A stretch of DNA of 64,000 bases from NCBI RefSeq assembly GCF_029263785.1, contig NZ_JAJUFE010000003.1, positions 56,413 through 120,412 of the forward strand, in the 5' to 3' direction. The DNA is from Pusillimonas sp. Lineage in GTDB: Bacteria > Pseudomonadota > Gammaproteobacteria > Burkholderiales > Burkholderiaceae_B. Shown here piece by piece: positions 18,532 to 28,004 of this stretch. The notes under the pieces were generated by a model. The model saw nothing but the letters and a program-made list of their open reading frames with translations. It was not told the DNA's origin and did not search any database. Positions within the stretch are counted from its first letter, which is position 1; each line of letters opens with the position of its first letter. Both the position numbers and the translations under genes were made by a program.

Positions 18532-19316
18532 TGCGACAGCAGGCCCTGGCGGCCTTGCTGTGTACCTGTGCCGCAGACAAAGTAGCAGCGGTCGCCAAGA
18601 TCAATCCAACGCAGCTTGATACCTCAAGTTCGCTTGCCGAGCCCGCCGGCATACCAGGCCGGCCTGACCGCCCCGAACTGGTCGGGCCGTTTCAGGTCAG
18701 GCAGCGCTCCGTCAATTCCGCAGTGGGGCGCGCCGCCCTTATTCACTCGCTGGTGCATATCGAGTTCAACGCCATCAATCTGGCGCTGGATATTATCTGG
18801 CGTTTCGAAGGCATGCCACAGGCCTTTTATCTGGACTGGGTGCAAGTGGCCCGCGAAGAGGCTTACCACTTTTCGCTGCTGGCCGATCACCTCAAAAGCA
18901 TGGGCTTTGCCTATGGGGATTTTCCGGCACATGACGGCCTTTGGGATATGGCTCGTCGCACTTCCTCGGATCTGCTGGCCCGCTTGGCGCTGGTGCCTCG
19001 AACGCTCGAAGCCCGCGGCCTGGATGCATCGCCTGCAATACGCGACAAACTGCGTGCGGCAGGCGATGTGCGCGGCGCAGAGATACTGGAGATCATCTTG
19101 CGAGATGAGATTGGTCACGTCGCCATTGGCAACAAATGGTATGGCCAATTGTGCACCGAACGGGGCCTGGATCCCATAGCACAGTATCGAGCGCTGGCAC
19201 GACAGTACCGCGCGCCGCGCCAACGCGGACCTTTCAATCTGGAGGCTCGGCGCGAGGCGGGTTTCAGCCCGGCCGAGCTTGAGGCCTTGCAAGAAGAAGC
19301 CGTCAACCCAGACTGA
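18528..19316 (+). CDS. Ferritin-like DUF455 domain protein
   Basis: 262-residue protein of the DUF455 ferritin-like family. Metal-ligand style motifs appear as VHIEFNAINLALD, REEAYHF and LRDEIGHVAIG, the E-x-x-H pattern of a di-iron four-helix bundle. Biochemical function is not established for the family. Its start overlaps the merR-type gene stop (ATGATG at 18528-18533 gives two possible starts), and its 3' end overlaps the convergent anti-sigma gene by 14 bp. Confidence 0.82.
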   Translation: MMRQQALAALLCTCAADKVAAVAKINPTQLDTSSSLAEPAGIPGRPDRPELVGPFQVRQRSVNSAVGRAALIHSLVHIEFNAINLALDIIWRFEGMPQAFYLDWVQVAREEAYHFSLLADHLKSMGFAYGDFPAHDGLWDMARRTSSDLLARLALVPRTLEARGLDASPAIRDKLRAAGDVRGAEILEIILRDEIGHVAIGNKWYGQLCTERGLDPIAQYRALARQYRAPRQRGPFNLEARREAGFSPAELEALQEEAVNPD

Positions 19317-20241
19317 CTGTCCTGCCAATGAACAGTATGGGACCCGAGGGCTCACGGGGGTTGGAGGTTCCCGGTTCCTGTGTCATTTCGAAGATCTGGC
19401 CAGGTAGAACTTCACCGGTAACTTCCACTGGAAGCGTCAACGGCCGCTCAGGGTCCACGACACCCAATAACCTGGGTTGCGGCAGGTGTTCAAGATATGT
19501 CCACAGGTAAACCCTGTCAGAGTCAGGAACAACAATATCCACCTTGGGTTCCAGCATGACGTTTTGCCGGCTGTCTACGGTCAGGATCCACCCCGGTGTT
19601 GAGCTTGTTCCAGGCGCTTGCATCACCGCCACTTGCACGATGGTCGGAGCGGGTGAGGGGGCTGGCTCCAACGATGCGCTCAGGGCCGGCTCGTGTCGGA
19701 AAATATCCCTTGGCAAGATCAGGGCTATCACCAGCAAGGCAAGAGCCCCCGCCAGAAACCGCCAGAACCATAGGGTGCCGAACATCAACCGACTCGCGGG
19801 GCGACGTGATGCGGCCTCGCGCCGGAAAGCTTCCGTGGGATCCGGCGGAGCGCTGCGGCGTTTGCCTGGCATTTGCGCAGACGCCCTTGTGTTGTCCTGG
19901 ACACTTGCGTCGGGTGCTGCAACCGGGGGGGACGACTCGGACGTCGCTACTGCGGATGCCAGGTCAGGGCGAATAAGGCGTGGCTCGCGAGGCGGTTCTG
20001 ATGACAGCTCACGCGGCAAGCCCAAGGTGTCATGAATGCGATTCAGCAGTTCGACAGGCGGGTGCAGCGGTGTAAGCACGTCGGTGATGGCCAGTAGCCG
20101 GGCTTCCCATTGCAGCGCGCAGACTACGGCGGCATCGTCTTCACCCAGCAAGGAGTGAGCCTGTGCGATTTCGTCGGACTCGAGCAGGCCAAGGGTGTAC
20201 TCTGCAATGAAGTCGTCATCTTTGTGCTGGAGCGAAGTCAT
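19303..20241 (-). CDS. RskA-family anti-sigma factor
   Basis: 312-residue inner-membrane regulator. The N-terminal cytoplasmic anti-sigma domain (FIAEYTLGLLESDEIAQAHSLL) is followed by a long Pro/Ser-rich linker, one membrane span near the middle (FWRFLAGALALLVIALIL), and a periplasmic RskA/anti-sigma-K C-terminal domain. The ATG at 20241 overlaps the stop of the ECF sigma gene as ATGA. It presumably sequesters that sigma factor until an envelope or oxidative signal triggers release; the signal cannot be read from the sequence. Confidence 0.85.
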   Translation of the reverse strand: MTSLQHKDDDFIAEYTLGLLESDEIAQAHSLLGEDDAAVVCALQWEARLLAITDVLTPLHPPVELLNRIHDTLGLPRELSSEPPREPRLIRPDLASAVATSESSPPVAAPDASVQDNTRASAQMPGKRRSAPPDPTEAFRREAASRRPASRLMFGTLWFWRFLAGALALLVIALILPRDIFRHEPALSASLEPAPSPAPTIVQVAVMQAPGTSSTPGWILTVDSRQNVMLEPKVDIVVPDSDRVYLWTYLEHLPQPRLLGVVDPERPLTLPVEVTGEVLPGQIFEMTQEPGTSNPREPSGPILFIGRTVSLG

Positions 20242-20753
20242 GCCGGAGTGTGCTCCCGCAAGAGTCGCAGACATGCGCGGACCCGGTTTCGTATTTCGCT
20301 TCTACTGCAGCCAACTCGCCTGGCAATTTCGGCATAGTCCATGCCACCGAAAAAGGCCATCAGGATGGGTTTGCGCGTCTGATCGGGCTGCCGGGCAAGT
20401 GTAGCTGCCAATCCGGATCCCTCGGCTGCATGTCTTGGCAATGGGTCTGGCGTGGATGTGGTTGCCGTTCGGGTCGGCTGACGTCGTAACAGGTTCAGCG
20501 TGCGATAGCGCATAATGCTGTACATCCAGGCGCGGCCGCTTCCAGTGCGCGGATCGTAGCTGGCTGCATTTTTCCAGATCAAGACGAATGCATCATGAAC
20601 CGCGCTCTGGGCGGCCGTCTGATCTGCCAGCATGATATTGGCCAGAGCCAGCATCTGTGGCGCTTCTTGCGCGTAAAGCCGGCGCAACGCCTGCGCGTCA
20701 CCCTGGGCGCAGGAGGCCAGCGCGGCCTGATAATCAAAGGTCGGGTCGGCCAT
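20238..20753 (-). CDS. ECF RNA polymerase sigma factor (SigK/RpoE type)
   Basis: 171-residue extracytoplasmic-function sigma factor. Region 2 includes DAFVLIWKNAASYDPRTGSGRAWMYSIMRYRTLNLLRR, and region 4 includes MAFFGGMDYAEIARRVGCSRSEIRNRVRACLRLLR. The gene precedes and overlaps its cognate RskA-type anti-sigma gene. ECF sigma factors paired this way usually control their own operon, but no clear duplicated promoter motif could be picked out in the 87-bp divergent region before the Atm1-type exporter. Confidence 0.9.
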   Translation of the reverse strand: MADPTFDYQAALASCAQGDAQALRRLYAQEAPQMLALANIMLADQTAAQSAVHDAFVLIWKNAASYDPRTGSGRAWMYSIMRYRTLNLLRRQPTRTATTSTPDPLPRHAAEGSGLAATLARQPDQTRKPILMAFFGGMDYAEIARRVGCSRSEIRNRVRACLRLLREHTPA

Positions 20754-20840
20754 GTAGTCTTCCGATGTTTCGAATGCGGTTTATTGTATAAGGTGTTGCC
20801 GGCGCCGCCGCGTTGTATCCGTAACTTTTCTTCTTTATTC

Positions 20841-22619
20841 ATGCGCAGACTTCACTACCGGGGCGCAGCTCCCGCCAATCGCAACGACATCAAGACAATC
20901 CGTTCTTTGCTTCCTTTCGTCTGGCAATTCAAATGGCGGGTGATATTTGCCATGGCTTGTCTTGTGGCGGCGAAGGTGGCCAGTGTCATCACGCCATTGT
21001 TCCTCAAGGATGTGGTTGATGGCCTGAGCCTCCCCCAAACCTTGATGGTACTGCCCGTGGCTGCACTCCTGGGCTATGGATTTGCGCGTCTGGCCACCAG
21101 CGTCTTTGGCGAGCTTCGTGACGCGCTGTTTGCCCGCGTCACCCAGGGTTCCATCCGACGTATCGCCACTCGCCTGTTCCGGCATCTGTTCGGCTTGTCG
21201 ATGAGCTTTCACCTTCAGCGACAGACGGGTGGTCTCAGCCGGGACATCGAGCGGGGCACGAAGGGCATCGGCTTCTTGCTTAATTTCATGGTGTTCAACG
21301 TATTGCCGACTTTGCTTGAAATCACCATGGTGGCGGTCATCTTGCTCTGGCGCTATGACTTCCTGTTTGCCGTGGTCACTTTGGGAACCATTGCCGCCTA
21401 TATCGTGTTCACACTCGTAGTCACAGAAAAACGGATGGTGTATCGCCGCAGCATGAATGACCTGGACAGCCAGGCCAACAGCAAGGCAATAGACGCTCTG
21501 CTCAACTATGAAACCGTCAAGTATTTCGGCAACGAAGGTTATGAGCTGGATCGATATGACCGCAATCTTGGACGGTGGGTCGATTCGGCAGTCAAGAATC
21601 AGGTGTCCCTGAATCTGCTCAATATGGGGCAGGGCATCATCATTACCGTTGGAGTGACCGCCTTGCTTTGGCTTTCGGCCAGTGGGGTGGTCAAAGAAAC
21701 CATGACTGTCGGAGATGTTGTTCTGGTCTCGGCATACCTGACCCAGCTGTATGCGCCGTTAAACTTCCTGGGCTTTGTTTATCGTGAAATCAAGCACGCC
21801 TTGGCCGACATGGAGCGACTGTTCGGCCTGCTCGAAAAAGAGCAGGAAATTGTGGACAAGCCCTCTGCGCAGGTTTTGGATACACGCCATGCTTCGGTCA
21901 AATTCGAACATGTGGATTTTGGCTATGAACTGAACCGTCAGATATTGTTTGATGTCAGTTTTGAAATTCCTGCCGGCCATACTTTGGCCGTCGTGGGAGC
22001 GTCCGGTGCCGGCAAGTCGACCTTGTCCAGATTATTGTTCCGTTTTTACGACGTATCAGAAGGTGCCATCAAGATCAATGATATCGATGTGCGGGATCTG
22101 GAACAGGCCAGTCTGCGCCGGCACATCGGAATCGTGCCCCAGGACACCGTACTTTTCAACGACACGATTTTGTACAACATTGCCTATGGACGACCTGGAG
22201 CCAGTCGCGAGGAAATCGTGGAGGCGGCCCGTGCGGCGCGCATCCACGATTTTATTGAAAGCCTGCCCGACGGGTACGACACACGGGTTGGTGAAAGGGG
22301 GCTGAAACTTTCGGGCGGCGAAAAACAGCGTGTGGCGATTGCGCGAACCTTGCTGAAGAACCCGCCGATTCTGGTGTTTGACGAGGCCACCAGCGCACTG
22401 GACACCCGCACCGAGCGCGCAATCCAGGACGAGCTTCGCCAGATCTCTCGCGACCGTACGACATTGATCATCGCTCATCGGCTCTCCACGGTCGTGGACG
22501 CCGACAAGATTCTCGTGCTTGATCACGGAAGAGTCGTTGAACAGGGGTCGCATCGCGAATTGCTGCTGCAGGGTGGCCGTTATGCCCAGATGTGGCTCCT
22601 GCAACAATCCCAGGACTAA
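20841..22619 (+). CDS. Atm1/HMT1-type ABC exporter (half-transporter)
   Basis: 592-residue fused permease-ATPase of the ABCB7/Atm1 class, which exports glutathione-linked or sulfur-containing compounds. Six hydrophobic segments span about residues 30-310, with the family signature QANSKAIDALLNYETVKYFGNE. The ATPase has Walker A GASGAGKST, signature LSGGEKQRVAIARTLL and Walker B ILVFDEATSALD. The ATG at 20841 lacks a Shine-Dalgarno sequence, so the start is less certain; a long in-frame upstream extension is antisense to the sigma gene and rejected. Its place directly before the SUF operon fits a role in iron-sulfur or thiol homeostasis. Confidence 0.9.
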   Translation: MRRLHYRGAAPANRNDIKTIRSLLPFVWQFKWRVIFAMACLVAAKVASVITPLFLKDVVDGLSLPQTLMVLPVAALLGYGFARLATSVFGELRDALFARVTQGSIRRIATRLFRHLFGLSMSFHLQRQTGGLSRDIERGTKGIGFLLNFMVFNVLPTLLEITMVAVILLWRYDFLFAVVTLGTIAAYIVFTLVVTEKRMVYRRSMNDLDSQANSKAIDALLNYETVKYFGNEGYELDRYDRNLGRWVDSAVKNQVSLNLLNMGQGIIITVGVTALLWLSASGVVKETMTVGDVVLVSAYLTQLYAPLNFLGFVYREIKHALADMERLFGLLEKEQEIVDKPSAQVLDTRHASVKFEHVDFGYELNRQILFDVSFEIPAGHTLAVVGASGAGKSTLSRLLFRFYDVSEGAIKINDIDVRDLEQASLRRHIGIVPQDTVLFNDTILYNIAYGRPGASREEIVEAARAARIHDFIESLPDGYDTRVGERGLKLSGGEKQRVAIARTLLKNPPILVFDEATSALDTRTERAIQDELRQISRDRTTLIIAHRLSTVVDADKILVLDHGRVVEQGSHRELLLQGGRYAQMWLLQQSQD

Positions 22620-22642
22620 CCGTACTGTAAGTAGGGCCTTGC

Positions 22643-22675
22643 TTGACGAATACAGTACCGAACAGGTACTGTATT
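22643..22675 (+). promoter_or_regulatory. sufR promoter with 11-bp perfect inverted repeat operator
   Basis: -35 TTGACG (22643-22648) is followed by AATACAGTACC (22649-22659), five bases, and GGTACTGTATT (22665-22675). The arms are exact complements. The right arm covers the probable -10 TACTGT (22667-22672, 18-bp spacer). An extra GTACTGTA half-site lies at 22622-22629. Position and symmetry suggest autorepression by the Rrf2-type product of the next gene. Confidence 0.75.
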
Positions 22676-22703
22676 AGCTACAGAATTGACTGGAGCCCAT
22701 GCG

Positions 22704-23168
22704 ATGTTGCGCATAAGCAAGATCATGGATTACGGCACTCTGGTGCTGACCTATATGGCGGGTTGTCCCGACCGTCTCTGTAGCGCGCCCGAGCTAGCAA
22801 GGGCCTTGGGTCTTAATCCGCCCACCGTAAGCAAGGTATTGAAGCTGCTCGGAAGACAAGGCCTTGTGCGCAGCGTGCGTGGGGTGCAAGGCGGCTATAC
22901 CCTGGGTCGGCCAGCCACCGAAATTTCAATTGCGCAGGTGTTGGATGCCCTTGAGGAGCAACCCTTTGGCCTGACCGAATGCACGGCACTGCCCGGGAGC
23001 TGCGACTTCGAAACTGATTGCACCTTGCGCAGCAATTGGCAGCGTATCAACGCGATCATACGGCGAACCCTCGAAGACGTGTCTGTAGCCGATATGGCCC
23101 GCCCGCAAGCCGATACGCTGGCAGCCGTCGGCATCGAGGCCGTACTGCGGCGCCAGCCGCCTGCCTGA
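22704..23168 (+). CDS. Rrf2-family SUF system regulator (SufR/IscR-like)
   Basis: 154-residue DNA-binding protein with an N-terminal winged helix (LRISKIMDYGTLVLTYMA, ELARALGLNPPTVSKVLKLLGRQGLVRSVRGVQGGY) and three cysteines, C93, C100 and C106, in the Rrf2/IscR cluster-binding loop. Such proteins bind an Fe-S cluster and repress Fe-S assembly genes when cluster supply is adequate. The start at 22704 has GGAG 8 nt upstream. The gene leads the suf operon and has a striking palindrome over its promoter, so it likely controls itself and the operon. Confidence 0.92.
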   Translation: MLRISKIMDYGTLVLTYMAGCPDRLCSAPELARALGLNPPTVSKVLKLLGRQGLVRSVRGVQGGYTLGRPATEISIAQVLDALEEQPFGLTECTALPGSCDFETDCTLRSNWQRINAIIRRTLEDVSVADMARPQADTLAAVGIEAVLRRQPPA

Positions 23169-23212
23169 TGCTTGGCCGCACACTTACCTGCGCTTTATAA
23201 AGGAACCCTTGT

Positions 23213-24661
23213 ATGGAAAATGCTTCCGCGAACATCAGCTCGTTTCTTGATCGCGAATACGAAGCGGGCTTTGTGACGGAAATTGAATCCGTCTCTTTGC
23301 CCAAAGGACTGTCCGAAGACACGGTCAGGCAATTGTCGGCGCGAAAACGTGAACCTGAGTTCTTGCTGCAGTGGCGCCTCGACGCCTATCGCCGATGGCT
23401 GGAAATGACCCCTCCTGAATGGGCGGCGGTCAAGTTCCCACCCATCGATTTTCAGGACATCGTCTACTACTCGGCGCCTAAAAGTAAAGCCGATGGACCA
23501 AAAAGTCTGGATGAAGTCGATCCCGAGTTGTTGCGCACTTACGAAAAGCTGGGCGTTCCCTTGCATGAGCGGGCTCGCCTGGCGGGCGTAGCCGTTGATG
23601 CCGTGTTTGATTCGGTCTCGGTCGCAACCACTTTTCGCAAGCAACTGGCTGAAGTCGGCGTGATCTTCTGTTCCTTCTCGGAGGCCGTTCAAGAGCATCC
23701 CGAGCTTGTTCGCAAATATCTGGGCACCGTTGTGCCCCCTGGCGACAACTTCTATGCAGCACTGAACTCGGCCGTCTTTTCGGATGGTTCGTTCGTATTC
23801 ATCCCCAAAGGCGTTCGATGTCCGATGGAGCTGTCGACATACTTCCGCATCAACGCCAGAGATACCGGCCAATTTGAAAGGACCCTGATCATTGCTGAAG
23901 AGGGGGCCAGTGTCAGCTATCTCGAAGGCTGTACGGCGCCAATGCGCGATGAAAACCAGCTTCATGCAGCCGTTGTGGAATTAATTGCGCTGGACGATGC
24001 CAAGATCAAGTATTCCACCGTTCAAAATTGGTATCCCGGCGACAAGGACGGCGTCGGAGGTATTTATAACTTCGTCACAAAGCGCGGCGATTGCCGTGGC
24101 GCGCGTTCACGAATTTCGTGGACCCAGGTCGAAACCGGATCGGCCATTACCTGGAAGTACCCCAGCGTAATTCTGCGTGGCGACGAGTCCGTCGGCGAGT
24201 TTTATTCCGTCGCGCTCAGCAATCACCGTCAGCAGGCTGACACTGGCACCAAGATGATTCATATGGGTCGCAATACATCCAGCACCATCATCTCGAAGGG
24301 CATTTCAGCCGGTCATGGAAGCAACACCTATCGCGGGCTGGTACGCATAACTCCCAAGGCCGAGAACGCCCGAAACTACACGCAATGCGACTCACTTCTT
24401 ATTGGTAAAGAGTGCGCGGCCCATACATTTCCAACCATCGAAGCCCAGAACCCCAGTGCCCATGTCGAGCACGAGGCCACGACATCGCGGGTAAGTGAAG
24501 AACAACTTTTCTATGCCATGCAGCGTGGGCTGTCGGCCGAGGATGCTGTCTCCATGATTGTGAATGGGTTCTGTAAAGAAGTATTCAAGGAGCTGCCCAT
24601 GGAGTTTGCGGTAGAGGCACAGAATTTATTGGGCGTCAGCCTTGAAGGCAGCGTCGGCTAA
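23213..24661 (+). CDS. sufB: Fe-S cluster scaffold complex subunit SufB
   Basis: 482-residue scaffold core of the SufBC2D complex. Recognisable blocks include [49 protein letters not shown], the [14 protein letters not shown] segment with its cysteine, and the C-terminal [18 protein letters not shown] and [11 protein letters not shown] region. Full length. An AAAGGAAC ribosome-binding sequence precedes the ATG. It lies 44 nt after sufR and 15 nt before sufC. Confidence 0.96.
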   Translation: MENASANISSFLDREYEAGFVTEIESVSLPKGLSEDTVRQLSARKREPEFLLQWRLDAYRRWLEMTPPEWAAVKFPPIDFQDIVYYSAPKSKADGPKSLDEVDPELLRTYEKLGVPLHERARLAGVAVDAVFDSVSVATTFRKQLAEVGVIFCSFSEAVQEHPELVRKYLGTVVPPGDNFYAALNSAVFSDGSFVFIPKGVRCPMELSTYFRINARDTGQFERTLIIAEEGASVSYLEGCTAPMRDENQLHAAVVELIALDDAKIKYSTVQNWYPGDKDGVGGIYNFVTKRGDCRGARSRISWTQVETGSAITWKYPSVILRGDESVGEFYSVALSNHRQQADTGTKMIHMGRNTSSTIISKGISAGHGSNTYRGLVRITPKAENARNYTQCDSLLIGKECAAHTFPTIEAQNPSAHVEHEATTSRVSEEQLFYAMQRGLSAEDAVSMIVNGFCKEVFKELPMEFAVEAQNLLGVSLEGSVG

Positions 24662-24676
24662 GGAGAATCAATCATC

Positions 24677-25447
24677 ATGCTGGAAATCAGGGATCTGCAC
24701 GTAAACATAGGTCAAAAGCCAATACTGCGCGGCCTCAACCTCTCGGTCAAGGCAGGCGAGGTGCATGCCATCATGGGACCCAACGGCTCAGGAAAAAGCA
24801 CGCTTGCGCAAGTACTGGCAGGGCGTGAAAGCTACCAGATACAAAGTGGCTCCATCGTGTGGGACGGTCGCGATCTTACCGGGATGTCCATCGAAGAAAG
24901 GGCGCGCGAAGGGCTGTTCATGGCGTTTCAGTACCCCATCGAGATACCGGGCGTGTCGAATGCATATTTTCTGCGGGCGGCTGTCAACGCGGTTCGCCGC
25001 CATCGCGGCGAGCCCGAAATGGACGCCATGGATTTTCTCAACCACGTCAAGGCCGAGATGAAGGCAGTCGGCATGCGAGAAGAGTTTCTCTATCGCTCTG
25101 TCAACGAGGGCTTTTCGGGTGGCGAGAAGAAGCGTAATGAGGTGCTGCAAATGTCGTTGCTCCAGCCGCGTCTGGCGGTTCTGGATGAAACCGACTCAGG
25201 GCTGGATATCGACGCCTTGCGCGTTGTTGCCGAAGGCGTAAATCGTCTGCGTTCTCCTGATCGCGCATTGATTGTCATTACCCATTACCAGCGGTTGCTC
25301 GAGTACATCGTTCCCGATCATGTCCATGTTCTGTCCGGCGGTCGCATCCAGCATTCCGGAGGGCGTGAACTTGCTCTGGAACTCGAAGAGCGCGGGTACG
25401 GCTGGGTCAAGCAGGAGGCGGCCGAGCGCAAGGGAGCCGACGCATGA
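24677..25447 (+). CDS. sufC: Fe-S cluster assembly ATPase SufC
   Basis: 256-residue ABC-type ATPase that drives conformational change of the SufBC2D scaffold. Walker A is GPNGSGKST at residues 34-42; the SufC-specific signature FSGGEKKRNEVLQMSLL and Walker B LAVLDETDSGLD are present. Its stop overlaps the sufD start as ATGA (25444-25447), pointing to coupled translation. Confidence 0.96.
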   Translation: MLEIRDLHVNIGQKPILRGLNLSVKAGEVHAIMGPNGSGKSTLAQVLAGRESYQIQSGSIVWDGRDLTGMSIEERAREGLFMAFQYPIEIPGVSNAYFLRAAVNAVRRHRGEPEMDAMDFLNHVKAEMKAVGMREEFLYRSVNEGFSGGEKKRNEVLQMSLLQPRLAVLDETDSGLDIDALRVVAEGVNRLRSPDRALIVITHYQRLLEYIVPDHVHVLSGGRIQHSGGRELALELEERGYGWVKQEAAERKGADA

Positions 25448-26748
25448 GTGAATTACTGCAGTTCTGGCATCAGCGTGCGCAAAGCGCGAACCTGCCAGGA
25501 TCGACGCACCCCTGGCTGATCCACACGCGCCAACGCGCACTGGACCGGTTCATGGCTGAAGGGTGGCCGACCACCCGGCACCCCGACTGGCGACACACCT
25601 CGCTGGCTTTCTTGCAGCAACAGGTTTTCGATGGGCAACCGGTGTCCTCCACGCAGTTTGAAATCGATGCTCTCCGGCAAGGGCAGGGCGGTCACTGGAT
25701 GGTATTCATTGACGGCCGTTTCCACGCCGGCCTTTCGCGCATCGGACCGCTCAACGACAACATACGTATTGTTCCGCTGGCTCAGGCGCTCACGTCAGGC
25801 GAGGCCGCCCTTGAATCTGCCTTTGGAAACGCCGACGAAGGAGGCGGTCCCGCTGCGCTTAACCTGGCGCTGGCGGCTGATGGTGCGTATATAGATATTC
25901 CTGCGCGAACGATTCTGGACGAGCCCCTGCATCTGGTGTTTATATCGGCCGGTAATGCAACTGCCAGCTTCCCGCGCAATATCGTGTTGTTGGGAGAAGG
26001 CGCCGAGGCAGTCCTGGTTGAACACTATATCGGACATGCCGAAGACGCGACGTTTACCAATGCGGTCTTGCGTGGACGCCTCGGTTCGAACTCCCGGCTG
26101 ACCCACCTCAAGGTTCAGCAGGAACAGCCCGAAGCCTTTCACCTGGCCATGATCGATATAGAGCAGGATTCCGGATCAACCTACGAATCGCATTCGATAT
26201 CCATGGGTGCCCGCCTGGCCCGTCACGATATCGGTACCCGCTTCGGTGGCACCAAGTGCCACGCTCTGCTCAACGGCTTCTTCTATGCCAATGGTCGCCG
26301 ACATGTCGACCATCACACGCGTATCGATCACGCTCAGCCGGACAGCACCAGTCATGAATTCTATCGGGGCATTCTTGACGATTCCGCGCAAGGGGTATTT
26401 ACAGGTCGGATTCAGGTGCGTGAAGGTGCCGACGGAACCGATGCGATACAGCGTTCGGATAACCTCTTGCTGTCACGTACGGCGCGGGTCACCACGCAGC
26501 CCGAACTCGAGATCTACGCCGATGACGTCAAGTGCGCTCATGGAGCAACCGTAGGCCAGATTGACGAAGAAAGCCTGTTCTATCTGCGGTCGCGAGGGCT
26601 ATCAGAGGCGCATGCACACGGCGTCATGACATACGCTTTCGCTGCGCAGGCCCTCAAGCGAATTACGCTTGAACCCATGCGGCGCCGAGTCGCGACGACA
26701 GTACGGAACCTGTTGCCCGGCGGAGCATTGCTGGGAGACATTTCATGA
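25444..26748 (+). CDS. sufD: Fe-S cluster assembly protein SufD
   Basis: 434-residue paralogue of SufB that completes the SufBC2D scaffold. The C-terminal beta-helix core is visible in YRGILDDSAQGVFTGRIQVREGADGTDAIQRSDNLLLS and the CAHGATVGQIDEESLFYLRSRGLS block containing the conserved Cys and His. The N-terminus is more divergent (RHPDWRHTSL). ATGA overlaps join it to sufC and to sufS. Confidence 0.95.
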   Translation: MSELLQFWHQRAQSANLPGSTHPWLIHTRQRALDRFMAEGWPTTRHPDWRHTSLAFLQQQVFDGQPVSSTQFEIDALRQGQGGHWMVFIDGRFHAGLSRIGPLNDNIRIVPLAQALTSGEAALESAFGNADEGGGPAALNLALAADGAYIDIPARTILDEPLHLVFISAGNATASFPRNIVLLGEGAEAVLVEHYIGHAEDATFTNAVLRGRLGSNSRLTHLKVQQEQPEAFHLAMIDIEQDSGSTYESHSISMGARLARHDIGTRFGGTKCHALLNGFFYANGRRHVDHHTRIDHAQPDSTSHEFYRGILDDSAQGVFTGRIQVREGADGTDAIQRSDNLLLSRTARVTTQPELEIYADDVKCAHGATVGQIDEESLFYLRSRGLSEAHAHGVMTYAFAAQALKRITLEPMRRRVATTVRNLLPGGALLGDIS

Positions 26749-28004
26749 GTGCCGGCACTGCTACCACCCTGGTCGCATCGGTTTCCGACCACGCCCGCGA
26801 TTTTCCGATACTTTCGCGGCCCGTGCGCGGCAAACGTCTGGTTTACCTGGATAACGGAGCCACCACCCAGAAGCCTCGCCAGGTAATCGAGGCCGAGAGC
26901 CGCTTTTACGCCGAGTCGAATGCCAATATTCACCGTGGCGTTCACTGGCTTTCGCAGCATGCTACCGATTTGTACGAAGCTGGCCGGAAGTCGGTAAGGC
27001 AATTTCTCAATGCAAGCAAAGATGAAGAAATAATCTTCACCCGCGGAACCACCGAATCGATCAACCTTGTCGCCCAAAGCTGGGGCAGGGCGAATCTGAA
27101 AAAGGGCGACGAAGTTTTGCTCACCGCGATGGAACATCATTCCAATATCGTGCCCTGGCAACTGCTATGCAACCAGACCGGTGCAGTGTTGAAAGTTGTA
27201 CCCATGAATGAGCGCGGTGAGTTGCTGATGGACGACTACCAGAAGCTTCTCAATGCGCGTACCCGGATCGTTTGCGTTGCGCATGTTTCGAACGCGTTGG
27301 GAACGGTCAATCCCGTCGAGGATATCGTTCGGCTCGCGCATGGGGCCGGTGCGCTGGTCCTGGTGGATGGTGCACAGGCCGTGGCGCACCAGACTGTCGA
27401 CGTGCAGGCGTTGAACTGCGACTTTTATGCGTTCTCTGCACATAAGCTATACGGCCCCACAGGGATCGGGGTGCTGTATGGGCGTCACGAGCTCCTTCAA
27501 GCGATGCCACCGTGGCAAGGCGGTGGCGACATGATTCTTACCGTTGCTTTCAATCGCTCCACCTACGCCGACGTTCCACAGCGCTTCGAGGCAGGAACTC
27601 CGAATATTGCCGGTGTCGTGGGCATGGCAGCCGCCATTGATTACGTGCAGTCCGTCGGTCTGGACCGTATCGCCGCCCACGAGCAAGAGCTGCTCGGCCT
27701 GGCGACCGACAAAATTTCAGCCTTGCCAGGTGTCAGAATCATTGGAACCGCTGAACGCAAAGCGGGCATTCTGTCGTTCGTCATTGACGGCATTCATCCG
27801 CACGACCTGGGAACCATCCTGGATATGGAAGGCGTAGCCATACGGGCTGGACATCACTGTGCGATGCCGATCATGACCCAGTTTGGCATATCGGGTACCG
27901 CCCGGGCGTCACTGGCCTTGTACAACACCCCCGAGGACGTCGATGCTCTGGTCAAGGCAGTGGAAAAGGCCCAGTCCATGTTTGGTTTGACGGAGACTCC
28001 ATGA
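26745..28004 (+). CDS. sufS: Cysteine desulfurase SufS (type II)
   Basis: PLP enzyme of 419 aa that removes sulfur from cysteine for cluster assembly. K234 in FSAHKLYGPTGIGVLYG is the PLP lysine and C372 in RAGHHCAMP the persulfide-forming cysteine. The EHHSNIVPWQ block is conserved. It overlaps sufD and sufU by ATGA at both ends. Persulfide is expected to pass to SufU. Confidence 0.95.
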   Translation: MSAGTATTLVASVSDHARDFPILSRPVRGKRLVYLDNGATTQKPRQVIEAESRFYAESNANIHRGVHWLSQHATDLYEAGRKSVRQFLNASKDEEIIFTRGTTESINLVAQSWGRANLKKGDEVLLTAMEHHSNIVPWQLLCNQTGAVLKVVPMNERGELLMDDYQKLLNARTRIVCVAHVSNALGTVNPVEDIVRLAHGAGALVLVDGAQAVAHQTVDVQALNCDFYAFSAHKLYGPTGIGVLYGRHELLQAMPPWQGGGDMILTVAFNRSTYADVPQRFEAGTPNIAGVVGMAAAIDYVQSVGLDRIAAHEQELLGLATDKISALPGVRIIGTAERKAGILSFVIDGIHPHDLGTILDMEGVAIRAGHHCAMPIMTQFGISGTARASLALYNTPEDVDALVKAVEKAQSMFGLTETP

